From positions 149,627,947-149,691,946 of the forward strand of contig CM056573.1 in the NCBI GenBank assembly GCA_029721435.1: 64,000 bases of DNA. Reading direction: 5' to 3'. Made by a program: the position numbers and the translations under genes. The stretch is from Gymnothorax reevesii. Its lineage: Eukaryota; Chordata; Actinopteri; Anguilliformes; Muraenidae. The notes beneath the pieces are model-generated. The model saw only the letters and a program-made list of their open reading frames with translations. It was not told the DNA's origin and ran no database searches. Position 1 is the stretch's first letter, and each line of letters opens with the position of its first letter. Of the stretch, positions 21,959 to 32,924 are shown piece after piece.

Positions 21959-22373
21959 TGTTAAGCCCACTCTGGAGCTAGGTTTTTGGGCGTGTCCTGA
22001 GCATGTTTGAGAAGGGATGTCCCAGAGAATTGAAAAAAAGGCTGGAAGGTGGGAGGGGGCTGGAAAAGAGTATATAGGGAGAAAAATTGTGAGAGTAAAG
22101 TAGTAGGAGAAATTGCAAGGAGAAATAGTAGAAGGATATATTTGACCAGACCTGTCACTCTTTTCAAGACCTGTGAAGCTTTTTGTGGATTTTTGCCTGT
22201 GTTGGAGCATTTTCCTGTCCCAGGACATCGCAAAGCAACCCCATCTCAAGGGACTTTAAATATCTCTCTCTTTTTTGTTTGTTTGTTAATATTTCAATCT
22301 TACTCAGTGGTTTGTTTAATTAAATCTGTTAAAATTTTGTCTGTCATCCCTTGCTGTCCGATAGGTCATAACA
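21959..22373 (+). mobile_element. LTR (about 415 bp) with adjoining primer-binding-like site
   Basis: Starts TGTTAAGCCC and ends GGTCATAACA (inverted TGTTA/TAACA). It has a tatataggg box near 22073. The next bases aattggtgccataac look like a primer-binding site, which suggests a 5' LTR with the rest of the element lost. It lies in the L1 3' UTR after a T run that blurs target duplications. Lineage not determined. Confidence 0.55.
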
Positions 22374-22573
22374 AATTGGTGCCATAACAACTACAACTCC
22401 TAAAGCTTGACGTTGTTTGCAAATACAATTGTATTTTTCTTTTCTTTGGGGGGGGGTGGGGGTTCTTTTCCCTTTCTTTTCCCCCTGGGATGGGGGTGGG
22501 GAATTCTGTATATCCATCTGTTGTATGCTTCATAATAAAAATAATTGATCACAAAAAAAATGATCAGAGTATC

Positions 22574-23884
22574 CAGCAGAGTATCTAGGAACATTTAGTT
22601 AGTAATTTATCACCTCCTGTTTCCCTGGGGTATAAATATGACGTGACACAGAGGCCATTTCTCTTATCCACTCTTCAACATGGGAAAGACAAGGAACACA
22701 CCATTCAAGTAAGGCAGATGTGTGTTGACCTTCACAAGTCCGGCAATGGCTACAAGAAAATAGCCATTCACCTGCACCTGCCCATATCTACTGTCAGAGG
22801 AATCATTAAGAAGTTTAAAACAACTGGAACAGTGGTAAACATGCCTGGAAGAGGACATAAGGTTATTTTGCCACCACGTACAGTGAGGAGGATGGTAAGA
22901 GAAATAAAAAGTTCTCCAAAGCTCACTGTTAAAGAATTGCAACAAATGGTAGCATATTGGGGTCACTAAGTCTCCTAAACAACCATCAGGCGCTATCTGT
23001 ATGCCAACAAGCTGTTGGGGAGGCATGCATGGAAAAAAACCTTTTCTCACAATCATAAGTTCGCTAAGCGGTACTGGAACTACAACTGAGACTGTGTGCT
23101 TTGGTCAGATGAGACCAAGATAGAGCTTTTTGGCAACAAACACTCTAAGTGGGTCTGGCAGAACACAAAAGATGAGTATGCAGAAAAGCACCTCATGCCC
23201 ACTGTGAAGTATGGGGGAGAATTTGTGATGCTGTGGGCCTGTTTCTCTTCCAGAGGCCCTAGGAACCTTGTTAGGGTGCATGGCATCATGAATGCTTTGA
23301 AATACTAGGACATTTTAAATCAAAATCTGGTGGCCTCTGCCCAAAAGCTGAGGATGAGTCATCACTTGGTCTTTCAGCAAGATATTGACCCTAAACATGT
23401 GGCCAAATCTACACAGAAATCTACACAGAATCAAGCTCCTCCCATGGCCATCTCAGTCCCCAGACCTCAACCCCATTGAAAACCTGTGGAGTGAGCTGAA
23501 GAGGAGAGTGCAAAGGAGAGGACCCAGGTCGCTGGATGATTTAGAGAGATTGTGCAAAGAGGAATGGTCAAAGATCCCTCTTTCTGTATTCTCCCATCTT
23601 GTGAAACATTATAGGAGAAGATTAGGTGCTGTTTTGCTGGCAAAAGGGGGTTGCACAAAGTATTAACATCAGGGATGCTAATAATTGTGGCACACATCAT
23701 TTGATGTAAAAGAATTATTTCTTAGTGTGGGATTTTTTTTCCCACTGAATAAATGACCTTGAATTCAAGGTTGGATTTTCCTTTTTTTCATTGTAATCCT
23801 ATATGATTTCGAAAAAAAACTGAATGTATTAGAAGCTAAAGAACACATCCTAACCAGGGGTGCCAATAATTATGGAGGGCAGTG
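22574..23884 (+). mobile_element. Tc1-like transposon, right part with transposase
   Basis: Ends ggagggcagtg at 23884 followed by TA. The same terminal repeat closes the element at 52676-53472. It holds the transposase listed below and is the continuation of the left end at 17955-18052 after removal of the L1. Confidence 0.85.
22679..23666 (+). pseudogene. Tc1 transposase, frameshifted
   Basis: Three frame pieces follow one another. 22679-22969 carries the paired helix-turn-helix (VRQMCVDLHKSGNGYKKIA, then STVRGIIKKF and GRGHK). 23096-23308 carries the first catalytic Asp in [12 protein letters not shown]. 23385-23666 carries [17 protein letters not shown] with the last acidic residue. The second Asp lies in the out-of-frame QQD of 23375-23385. 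A DDE cut-and-paste enzyme, now broken. Confidence 0.85.
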
Positions 23885-23989
23885 TAAATGGGTTTTAAAT
23901 CCAACGCATTGGTCACCGAAGTAGGCGGACAATAAGCTTTGTGTTTACTGATTGTTTGTGGCGAACCGTCGATTGATTGACTATTTATC

Positions 23990-24799
23990 ATGGATTTGCG
24001 CAAAACGGCTGAGGACATTATTACTAAGACTGTGCAATCCAATAAAGCCAGTAGCATAACTGGCAGAAATGAAACACAAACTCAACAAAAATGGGTAACT
24101 AAACTCACCGCGAAAGTGCTTGCCGGTAAATTAGAGAAATCGCAAGACGGTCGAAAAGTTATATTAAGCAAAGCAACCAATATAAGAAAATCAATACAAA
24201 GTTTAATTTTATGTGACGATAAAATCCAGGTACAGAATGCTCTTGAAGAATTGATTTATGTGTGTGATGAAGCAAAATGTATTCATGAATCCCTGTTGGA
24301 TTTACTGCCTTGTGATGAAAAAGAAAATCATGAAACATGGTTTAAAGCAAAAATGTTGAGTAATAATGTATATATAGCTGAGGCAAAAGAGTGGTTTTTA
24401 TGCAATGAAGGTGATGCACATGAAAGTGGTAATGTTGAGGATGACATTCATTCAAATGACAGTATTTCCCAGGTTGGTAGTAAACACTCAGGTCACAGGA
24501 GTGTTTACATTGGTAAATCCAATACCACCTCCTCTGCACGTATAAAGGGCGAGGCAGACAAAGCTGCACTTGCTGTGCGTGTTGCTGCCCTGAAAGAAAT
24601 ACATGCTGTCGAGGAGCAGGAACAGCAACTAAGGAGAAAAAGAGGGCAGCTTGATTTGGAAGTGGAGCTAGCTGCATCCACTGCTAGGCTGGCAGTGTTA
24701 AAGACCTCAGAACCAAAGGGTTCCTCTCGAGCTCTCTCAAATGGCAGGGCTTCTATCTGGCAAAGGAAAAAAGGAAAGCGCAATCTGCCAGTATTTTGA
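23990..24799 (+). pseudogene. BEL/Pao-like retrotransposon gag, first part
   Basis: ATG at 23990 opens 269 residues: an N-terminal helical region (KWVTKLTAKVLAGKLEK), an acidic centre, and a charged coiled coil (AVEEQEQQLRRKRGQLDLE, then ELAASTARLAVLK). This arrangement resembles the gag-like leader of BEL/Pao retrotransposons in fish and invertebrates. The frame shifts near 24780 and the related code continues in another frame to 25047 with one stop. It resumes at 28140-28173 and 29138-29292 after two DNA transposons. The leader before it (23887-23989) has a ttggtcaccgaagt stretch that could be a primer site. No LTR was found. Confidence 0.6.
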
Positions 24800-25047
24800 A
24801 CCCGACGGCAACAGCGTACAAGCCTGAATCATGGAAATTGGCAAAACAAAACGGCTCTACAAGAGGCTCAGTCCTACCTGGTAATCCACTTTCAATGGAT
24901 GTACGACCAAAGGAAACTGAGCAGTTTACAACTTCAAACCATCAACACAAGCCCAATGAACGTCTTTGTAAATGAACTGTTCTGTTAGAGGAGGACGGGC
25001 AGCCTCCATACCATCACCTAAGTGGCCAAAATCCATCTGGAGACATA

Positions 25048-28000
25048 CAGTACACCCGCCGTTAAAACCAAAGAGACAGCGTTAGTTCACGCCCCGTTAT
25101 CTCGAAAATTTTGCCCTTCTTACCCATTTCTAACCACGATCTAACCAATGAGCCGTATCACAGGACAATTTACCGCCAGCAATAACCACATGTGGCTCCG
25201 CGGAACTGAATGTAGTACCGCGTGTAAGTTATAGAATAGAGGGCATTTTGACCGTTAGAATTACGTGTATTTGCCGTTATGTATTTTAACATCTTTTTAT
25301 TTTCTCTTGCTGCGAAAGTGCAAGTGAGAGCTTATGCAACCTCTGGAAAGCGCGTGGCTGATCCTCTGTTTAAAAAGCCTAGCATGAACAAGAAAAAAAA
25401 TAGCCTATTATGAAAAATTCGACAGCGAAATATAAGAAATTGTGTTCTTGAAAGAAATTATTTTGGTATTATAGATATGTCTTTGATTGCAGAAACTGAT
25501 TCTGAAAGTTTGTGGGTAGATCTTCAGCGAAGTTTGCCGCAATTGATTTGTTGGTTTTGAAAAGCCAGCCGCAATATAAATAAACAAATTGGCAATATAG
25601 CCTACAACTTAATAGCCTCACGTTATTCTCCGAAATTATGCGTTTTTGGATCTGCAGAGGTGTGAGGTTGTCTCTCGCCAAGGAGTCAATCTTTGTCCTA
25701 AACTTTGGGGAAATGCGTCGTATCGTGACAGGTTCCATAGTTGTGAATGTGATGTCAGTGTATGGTTGGGCATTTTATAGAAAATTGCTGCCACGCGCTG
25801 ACCAGGTCATTAATTCTTTAATAGGCTACAATGAACTTAAAGGACATATTAGGGTGACAATGAGTTATAAACAGAGATGACACAAACTGAGCTGTATTGA
25901 ATCAGTGCCAAGTGTATCCGCCTTTAATTCCGTGAATTCAGTTTACGAAAGAGCCATTCAGTTTTAAGTGACCTTTGGAGAAAAGATATTGAGCAGATCT
26001 TTTTTAAAATTCCGTTTCCTTATTGATAGATATAGAACAAGCTTACTATACATCCTGTGTAATAGTTTATTTAGCTTTTTTTTTAGTGCATTCAAGAGTC
26101 GTTATGGTCAAACTAATTTCAAATTGTATGCAATTATTTTGTAGTTGCAAGCTTTGTGAACATTATGTTTGAACATCTGAATGGTTATCTGAATGGTTAT
26201 GAGAAGTCATTAAAACAAATAGGCTACAGACGATGCAAAACGTTTTGAAAAATTGGTTAAAAATTGCCAATTAGCATTTTAAAACGAAACAGTGTATAAA
26301 TCTAAAATCATTCAAGTTCTCTCCCTAAATGAATTTTACTGAGACGAGGTGCGAGTAATCATCGATATACAGTGGGTTGACCGGTTTCGCAATTTGACCG
26401 ATTCCGCAATTGGCAGAAATCAAACTTTTTTTTGCGGGAAAACGACTTCGCTGTCAGCCTTGAGTTTGACACCGCTAAAACGGTAAATTATTGTGGATTT
26501 AACTCTTTACTATCGTTTCGAGATATTCGGCTTCATAGAGAAATTAATGCCCAATAACTGTTGCTTGCCTTTGCAGCAGTAGGCTACCAAATCAACGCTT
26601 GTGATAAGGCGCACTGTGCAGTGTGTGGCCATTAAACACGTGTATTCCTGGGATTCATTACGTTATTAGTGTCATTATGATCGGAAATTATCGTATAATT
26701 GACCGTATAAATCCCATTGTCGTACTAGTGATACTTCTTCATCAACACCCATTGGGAGTGACTGCTTGTCATTTGACTAGTTCCGCAAACGCCATTTTGT
26801 AGGTTTTCAAACTTGTTTATTCTTGTTTATTTTTTCTGAAAAAAATTTATGAAAGTTTATTGTAGTCAGTGTGAAATAAAACATTTTCCCTCCCACTATA
26901 ACTGTACTGTTTTTCTGTGGCTCAACGGGCTGATCATGACTCATGTCCTGCTATTCTGAACTTGTGGTCTCATCCTGATAATTTTATCGTATACTTGGCG
27001 TTTACTAGGCCTACTTGAATTGGAAAGAGTAGAAAGAATCATCCGTAGTCGCTGATAGCAGTTGAATATCAATGGATGTACAAATCATCGTGAACTGAGG
27101 CCAGCGCACGTGGATTCCAGCTGACACAATGTCGACGCAGAGAACAGTTAGCCATAAATTTGACCAATTATTGTGATATCCACCTATAGAGTAATGCTGG
27201 CTAAAATTGGTGGAAAATGCATGTGTCTGTTTCGTTGTGGCCAGTAGCACGCAATAATGCCAATAAACAAAGAATATCATAAGTTCGGCCTGACAAAGGG
27301 CGCTGTTTGAGAAACTGGAAAGTATTTGCGGAACCAATCAAAGGACGTGCCACTGAAAAATGACTGTGCAAGGCTTTATTCCTAATGACTGAAGAAAACT
27401 AACTGATCCACAAAAAGCGTGAGTAATTTCCGCAAATTCATGAACAGATAACTTTCCGCCAGCGAATTCTGTATCGATACCAGACGCTTCAAACAAATTC
27501 CATTTGTGGAACCGGTCCACGTGCTGTAGGAATGAATAGGCTATACCAAATTTCAGGTTTGCAACAGGAAAAATAATCTATTTCGGCACTTGAGTGTAAA
27601 ATAGGCCTAATAGTAGGCTACATAAAAGCATTTATTAAATACTTTAAAATATTGCAGAAATGATACCTGACAAATAAAATCCTCACCAAAAATAGCATGA
27701 TATTTAATAATCCAATTGCGTATTATACCGTACTAAAATTTTAAATAGGTTGAGCAAACTGTATCGTCAAATATAAAAAGGTTTGCAGAAATGATTACCG
27801 GCAACATCACCCCCGCCAAAGCAAATTGATATTTTATGTAGGCTTACGTTACTTTTGCGATCATATATGGAAATAAATCGCCAACAAGCTGTACCATTAT
27901 CTACATGTACGGACTACTGTCAAAACGACCGTCCCAACAGCCCTCGTGGTCAGTTATAATCGCCCATCTACCCCGTGCGCTGTAGGCGGCGAGAGGACTT

Positions 28001-28137
28001 CTTTCGCCTTCATGCGCGTCAATACGCTGGTCCTACTGCACGGCTGACAACAAGCTTTCCTGGTCCTACTGAGAGTTTAACCCCCCCGTACTGGCGGATT
28101 AACGACTTTTTCTTTGGTTTTAACGGCGGCTGTACTG
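25048..28137. mobile_element. Unclassified 3.1-kb DNA transposon with TA target duplication
   Basis: The left end cagtacacccgccgttaaaa and the complement at 28137 share about 25 bases (ccgccgttaaaaccaaaga is identical). TA flanks both sides (25046-25047, 28138-28139). Removing the element and one TA joins two parts of the gag frame exactly, so the limits are firm. No transposase was recognised. The interior has several ttccgcaa motifs (26395, 26788, 27316) and a cagtgggttgacc stretch at 26372 that recalls pogo/Tigger ends. A 3.1-kb non-coding interior is unusual for a MITE. Confidence 0.8.
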
Positions 28138-28139
28138 TA

Positions 28140-28173
28140 CTCACCATCATGCACAGACAAAATGAAATCACAG
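28140..28173 (+). pseudogene. BEL/Pao-like gag, middle piece
   Basis: Reads LTIMHRQNEI in frame with the sequence before 25047 and, after the next insert, with 29138 onward. It is only 34 bases because it lies between two insertions. Confidence 0.6.
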
Positions 28174-28176
28174 CTG

Positions 28177-29137
28177 GGGCCGGTTGCATAAACTTAGTTT
28201 AAGACTGGTTTTCACTGTAGACTGGTCTTAAATTGTCGAGTTAGACTAGTCTAATTAAGACTGTCTGTTGCATAAAGCTTAAGACTGACTTAATTTGAGG
28301 CAGAAAAATTAGCCACCTCTCCCCCTGGCTAAGACTGATATGAGAGCTTTGTTGCCATGGCAGCACATTGTTAGAACACCTGTTAGAGGACACAAAGATA
28401 CGGCAATATTTATTGTTTTTCTCAAAAAAAGGAAAAAAAATATTTTACATTGGAAACAGGATTATCAGCTCTGTTATTTATTTATTTATTTTTGTAAGGG
28501 GTTCTCCTCCGGTTTTTTTTTTTTCTCGTTCACATTTCCGTTTTAAGCTGCTTTCACACCAGACGCGAAACGAATTTTCCGCACGACAGATTACATTCGA
28601 AGTAAATGCAAAAACCCGAATATACACATGTATTCGCGTCTTTGCGTTGACTTTGAATGCAACTTGTCGTGCGAAAAATTCGTTTAGCGTCCGGTGTGAA
28701 AGCGGCTTTTGATTCTTGCACCAAAGTTTTTGAACACCTTTTACGGTTCTCACGACCGTTGATACTGTTCGTCTCTCCGGAATTTTCTCCCCTAACTTGA
28801 TGAAGTGTCAAATTTTTTGTTTGCTTGATTAAAACGATTGAATAAAATACTTTTTTCGGCATTATATTCCGCCAGCAAGCAAAGCTTTTCTGTTCCGTTT
28901 AAGTGCGGTGATCTCCCGCTGCCACCGAGTGTCACTGTTGTGTCCGCCATTTTTTTCTGCTCTGTGAAGTGTCTTATTTTACCCATGGTACATAGCGCGA
29001 CAGGCCATCTAAGTCAGTCTTAAATAAGTCACTCATAGACAGGTTTTATGCAACAGGCTTATTTTTGTGTCCATAGTAAGTCTGACTTAAAATTACATTT
29101 AAGTCTAAGACTGGGTCTAATTTTATGCAACCGGCCC
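28177..29137. mobile_element. PIF/Harbinger-like non-autonomous element (961 bp) with 3-bp target duplication
   Basis: Inverted ends gggccggttgcataaa and its complement; CTG on both sides (28174-28176, 29138-29140). Subterminal sequence repeats ttaagactg/cagtctta motifs in both orientations. Removing it and one CTG keeps the gag frame. A 3-bp duplication and a GGGCC start fit PIF/Harbinger. No transposase seen. A second palindrome lies inside at 28547-28708. Confidence 0.75.
28547..28708. mobile_element. Nested palindromic MITE
   Basis: The left arm gctgctttcacacc-gacgc-aaacgaatttt-cgcacgac and the right arm are inverted copies; arms are about 75 bp each around acatgtat. Flanked by ttttaa and ttttga, a possible 6-bp duplication. 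Noncoding. Confidence 0.65.
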
Positions 29138-29292
29138 CTGCTCTGGTCCGACAGCAACATTCACTTTTGCTGCCGCCACAAAATATTCCCATATTTGAAG
29201 GAGATCATCTCCAATACAGAGCATTTATTAAAGCCTTCAAGCAAGTCATGGAGGAAAAGGCAAGAAGAGAAGATTGCTTATATACTGAGTAC
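29138..29292 (+). pseudogene. BEL/Pao-like gag, last piece
   Basis: Reads IPIFEGDHLQYRAFIKAFKQ, a clear match in style to the gag core of BEL/Pao elements (F-G-D-x-LQY-x-F). It is cut at about 29292 by the start of a Tc1 element. Confidence 0.7.
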
Positions 29293-30125
29293 AAATGAAA
29301 ATGCACCACTTAAAAAAAGTCAATATTTAAGTTCAAATGAACTTCAATATAATTTTTATACAACAACAACAACACTACAGTGACATCACCCGACATGCCA
29401 GGTGCAAGAAATGCGAGAATTTCAAGTTATCTGTAATGCTTGGCAATTTTTCGCCAAAACGCAACATCTTGCGCGCACACCACAGGAAAAATGAATTTCA
29501 CTCCGAATTTGTGCACACATTGCCTTTAAAAGCATGTAAATCCGAATAAAATTTCACTTCTTCACTGACACTTGTGAAACGTCGACACTATGACGCGACT
29601 TACTGCCCCTGAACGGGAACGTGCCATAGGCATGCTTCAAATTGGCGCCAACACCAGGGAAATTGCCAGACGACTACACTGCGCACACACAACGATCGCA
29701 AGACTCCATCAAAGGTTTCTGCATACGGGGAGCACTCGGGACCGTCCTCGACTGGGTCAACAACGTGTGACAATGGCACGTCAGGATCGTCAGATCGTAC
29801 AGGATCATGTCCGAGACCGAACACTGCCAACGACAAGAACGGCTGCTCAAGTCCAAGAACGACGTGGATTCATTCACCCCAACACCGCACGGAACCGTCT
29901 GTGAGCTGCAGGCCTGCGTGCACAATGTCCTTATTTCGGCCCCATATTGACGGATCGTCACCGAAACCAGCGTCTACAGTGGGCAAACAGGCACCAGAAT
30001 TGGCGACTACGACAATGGCACGGTGTCATCTTTTCTGACGAGTCACGATTTCACTTAAGGAACGCAGATGGCCATATACGTGTTTGGCGGAGACGTGGTG
30101 AACGTTCTAACGCCGATTGTGTCGT
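29293..30125 (+). mobile_element. Tc1-like transposon of a second family, right-truncated
   Basis: Probable left end at TA 29297-29298 (caaatgaaaatgcaccactt). It has an AT-rich leader and a transposase starting at 29590. It breaks off at about 30125 within transposase code, where Gypsy sequence begins directly. Confidence 0.7.
29590..29904 (+). pseudogene. Tc1-family transposase, N-terminal part
   Basis: MTRLTAPERERAIGMLQ starts a helix-turn-helix domain (NTREIARRLHCAHTTIARLH), then GRPR-like residues (RDRPRLGQQRVT) and the second DNA-binding helix. A stop at 29902-29904 breaks the frame, but code continues on frame-shifted at 29947 through RLQWANRHQNW and VIFSDESRFHL (first catalytic Asp) to WRRRGER. 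It is then truncated. This is the arginine-rich Tc1 subfamily also common in invertebrates. Confidence 0.85.
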
Positions 30126-30790
30126 TCACCAACTACAGAAATTTCTTTCAGAGAGTGAGTGATGCCAGGCCGACTAGCAACCTTGTTAAAAGTGACTTTT
30201 GTAAAGCTACAGTTGTTTGCTTAGGTCATATTGTAGGACAGGGTCTAGTCAACTTTTACTTTTGCTTCAATTGGTTTATCACTGAATTTCCTTTGCCTAC
30301 AACTAAAAGACAACTAATGAGATTTCTTGGAATGGCTGGCTACTACATAAAATTCTGTAAAAATGTCTCTATCATTTCTGAACCTATCTGAAAGCTATCC
30401 TCAAAAATGCACCAGTTCTCAATTCTCCTAATTTCAAAAAGGAGTTCAAGTTAGCTGTTGATGCCAGTGATATTGGTGCAGACTCAGTTTTACTGCAAGA
30501 AGGCACTGATGGAGTAGATCATCCTGTTTGTTACTTTTCCAAAAAGTTTGAAACATCAGAAAAACTATTCAACATTTGAAAAAGAATGTTTGGCACTTGT
30601 TTTGGCTTAACAACATTTTGAAGTCTATTTGACTAGTACAGCTACTTCCATCAAGGTCTTCAGTTATCACAATCCCCTCACATTTTGCATAAGATCAAAA
30701 ACAAGAATCAAAGGTTACTGAGATGGAGTTTACTTTTGCAAGAGTATGATTGGGATATTTCTCACATCAGGGAAAAAAGTAATGTTTCAC
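30126..30790 (+). pseudogene. Gypsy pol fragment: end of reverse transcriptase and RNase H
   Basis: Frames show LVKSDFCKATVVCLGHIVGQ (RT thumb), LPTTKRQLMRFLGMAGYY (connection), then in other frames the RNase H landmarks AVDASDIGA, VCYFSKKFE and ECLALV, and the end of the domain (DHNPL-type, 30672). Multiple stops and shifts; no integrase follows. Confidence 0.85.
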
Positions 30791-31001
30791 TCATGTAATT
30801 TAATTTCTTTATTTGATTGTGAAAAATGTAATTTTACTTTTCTATTTGATTGTGAAAATTGCACTGGTTGTTATGTATATGATTGTTGTCATGATCAATG
30901 ATACTTTTATGTAAAGTTCAAGATTATACTGATTATAAAGCTATGTTAATTTTAACAAAAGAAAGCTTTTAGCAAACCTTTCTTTTCTTAAAGATGGGAG
31001 G

Positions 31002-31469
31002 TGTTATGTATGAATATTTTATGTAAAGCACTGTATATCATTTGTAAATGGAGATTTGTTATATGCTATTTTGCTGCCTTGCTGGTCAGCTATTTATTTT
31101 GTTCTTCAGCACCTTCTGGTGGTGTGTCTGTAGCAAAACATCTGATGTGATATCACTTCTTTGAAATAGACTAGTGCTTTCTAGAAGCTTCTGGCACCTT
31201 CCTGTCTGGAGGGGGCGGGATTACCCAGGAATCCTGTAGATCCTTCCAGAATGTTGCTAGTCTATATAAATGCTGTGACTTTAGTCAAAGCAGCGCAGAG
31301 CAGAAGCAGGGTTTTTGTTTTGGCAACAGAGTTAATTAGTGGCATTAGAGTGTTATTAGAGAATTAAACAAAGGATTTTTTTTGTAGAACTTTTTTTTTT
31401 TCAGTGAAGAATAAATTAAAGTTTTCATTGCTGGTTTTCTTTGTTGCGATTTTTTTTTAAGTCATAACA
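31002..31469 (+). repeat. 3' LTR of the Gypsy element (468 bp)
   Basis: Starts TGTTATG and ends CATAACA. It contains a tctatataaat TATA box near 31260 and a gaataaattaa poly(A) signal near 31410. It is preceded by the polypurine tract. Confidence 0.85.
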
Positions 31470-32325
31470 AAACATTTCACTACGAAATTATAAGGCGTTT
31501 TCTTACGCACATTGATGACTACAAAAAATATCAATAAGTCTTTATAATTTCTGAGAGTGAAAAAGAGTGACTTCCGCTGAATCTAGAGCGGGGAGGACGT
31601 CGCCGAGCGTGATGATGTTGTCACTGGGGACGTTAATGGCAGAACCCGGTAGTGCTGTGTGGTCTACAGGCATTTGATCTGCACTTGCGGAGGATCAGCT
31701 GCGTTGCTGAGGGAGTCGGTGTATAATTTTTTAGTAGTCTGGACTTGTTGTCGGAGCGGTGTATCAGATTTTCTTCTGCTTGAGTGCCTAATGGAGTCTG
31801 GCGACGGTCCGAAGTGGGGACTCCGATGAGCTTGGAGTGTGAGCCGTGGTAAGCCTTGCTGGGTAGCCACGGGTTGTCGCTTCTGGGCACCGTGGTTGAC
31901 GAGCTGCGCGAGATGGCTAGAGTTCCTGCGGCGCGGAGCCCGAATAGGGAAACGGCCTCAGTCGTCATCGTGGGGGAAGCATGGTCCGGAATATGAGCAC
32001 CCTGGTTGGGATGAGCGGGTGTGGAGGTACGGAGATGGCGGAGCGCTGGCGTGTGCGCAGAGGGGAAACGGGAGTTGCGGGAATGAATTGAGAAGATTCC
32101 TCTGGAGCATCAGAGACTTATAATTATTCTGCTTCTGAGGGACTTAGTAGGATTTCGGATTTTGTGCTTCAGGTAAGCAAATTCTCACTGTGCGCTGGGT
32201 CTCTGGTTTGCGAGTAAACCACGTAGAAAAGAGATGAGCAGGGATTGTGGGAATGTAGGAGGTATATATAGGCGTAAGGACGAATCGGAAGGCGCATTGG
32301 GAGTGGCCCTGTTCATTAACCTACG
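31470..32325. other. GC-rich unassigned sequence
   Basis: Clearly richer in GC and CpG (31570-32070) than its neighbours. A - strand open frame (31633-31968, 111 codons, Ser/Thr/Arg/Pro-rich) lies here, with a tatatata box near 32264 also on a possible - strand promoter side. It may be a decayed retroelement leader; no domain was recognised. Confidence 0.3.
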
Positions 32326-32329
32326 CTAT

Positions 32330-32920
32330 CGAAACTCCCTTTAATTATAGTTGTGGTCACGGAGTTCATGATCCCAGAAATGTATAGTTTCAACCCCCTG
32401 CCATTTGCCAATTCTCAGTATTTTTTAAAATAAGAATTTCAATGCTGAATGTTCATGAACTTTTTTTTAATGTTCTACTAAAATCATGAAAATAAACTGA
32501 AATATGCTACACCAAGAGAATCTCCAAGGCACTCTCATTTAACAAAACTTAAAAAGCCTATATTGTCGTGGCTTGGTCATATTACCCTTAAAAAAAGGTT
32601 TTTTTCAGGTTAATATTACAAAGTAATGACAATAAAGGCTTTTTTTTAACTTTTGTTAAATAAGAGGGCCGTGAAGTTTCTCTTGATGTTGCATATAAAG
32701 TGTCCCATCCAAAGAGGACCTCAATCAAATGACTTTTTAGTCCAGGAAGCGCTCCTAGGCAGACATTTCATAAACTGAGATATGATGGAATTCTAGATGC
32801 TAAAAGTGTCTTGACTCAGTTGAGCTATTCCCCTTCTCTCTGTGAAGCTACAATCTTGAATTCTAAAGCCCTAAATAAGGTAACACATAAATCGCCAGAT
32901 TTGGGTTCAGCACAAAGGGG
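32330..32920 (+). repeat. Repeat family A, copy 3 (3' part)
   Basis: Matches 57565-57820 and 58533-58588: shared gtggtca, atgatcccaga-atgtatagttt, atcat-aaaataaactgaaat, cttgaatt-taaagcc, aaataaggtaacac and cacaaagggg. It ends at cacaaagggg followed by TTAA (32921-32924), as copy 2 does. Confidence 0.7.
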
Positions 32921-32924
32921 TTAA

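Larger units (their letters stand above)
18053..22560 (+). mobile_element. L1-type LINE inserted into a Tc1 element
   Basis: Flanked by 13-bp direct repeats tgatcagagtatc (18040-18052 and 22561-22573). It starts gagagatcacgtgac like the L1 at 10596 and ends in a short A tail after ataattgatcac. ORF1 is reduced to an N-terminal scrap (ATG 18190, MASPKKPHFMSPTESPSKKK). An internal deletion near 18358 fuses it to the middle of ORF2. An LTR sits in the 3' UTR (21959-22373). Many stops and shifts; not functional. Confidence 0.88.
30126..31469 (+). mobile_element. Ty3/Gypsy LTR retrotransposon, 3' end
   Basis: The first 660 bases are decayed pol; then a purine tract (aaagatgggagg, 30990-31001) and a 3' LTR. 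The 5' side is lost at the join with the Tc1 element at about 30126. Confidence 0.85.

Noticed and set aside
21905..22249. - strand frame of 114 codons
   Set aside because: Lies across an LTR in antisense with no recognisable domain.
24342..24783. Two - strand frames of about 100 codons
   Set aside because: Antisense shadows of the gag-like frame at 23990-24799, which has the coherent coiled-coil composition.
27011..27520. - strand frames inside the 3.1-kb DNA transposon, considered as a transposase
   Set aside because: No DDE, helix-turn-helix or zinc-finger pattern could be recognised.
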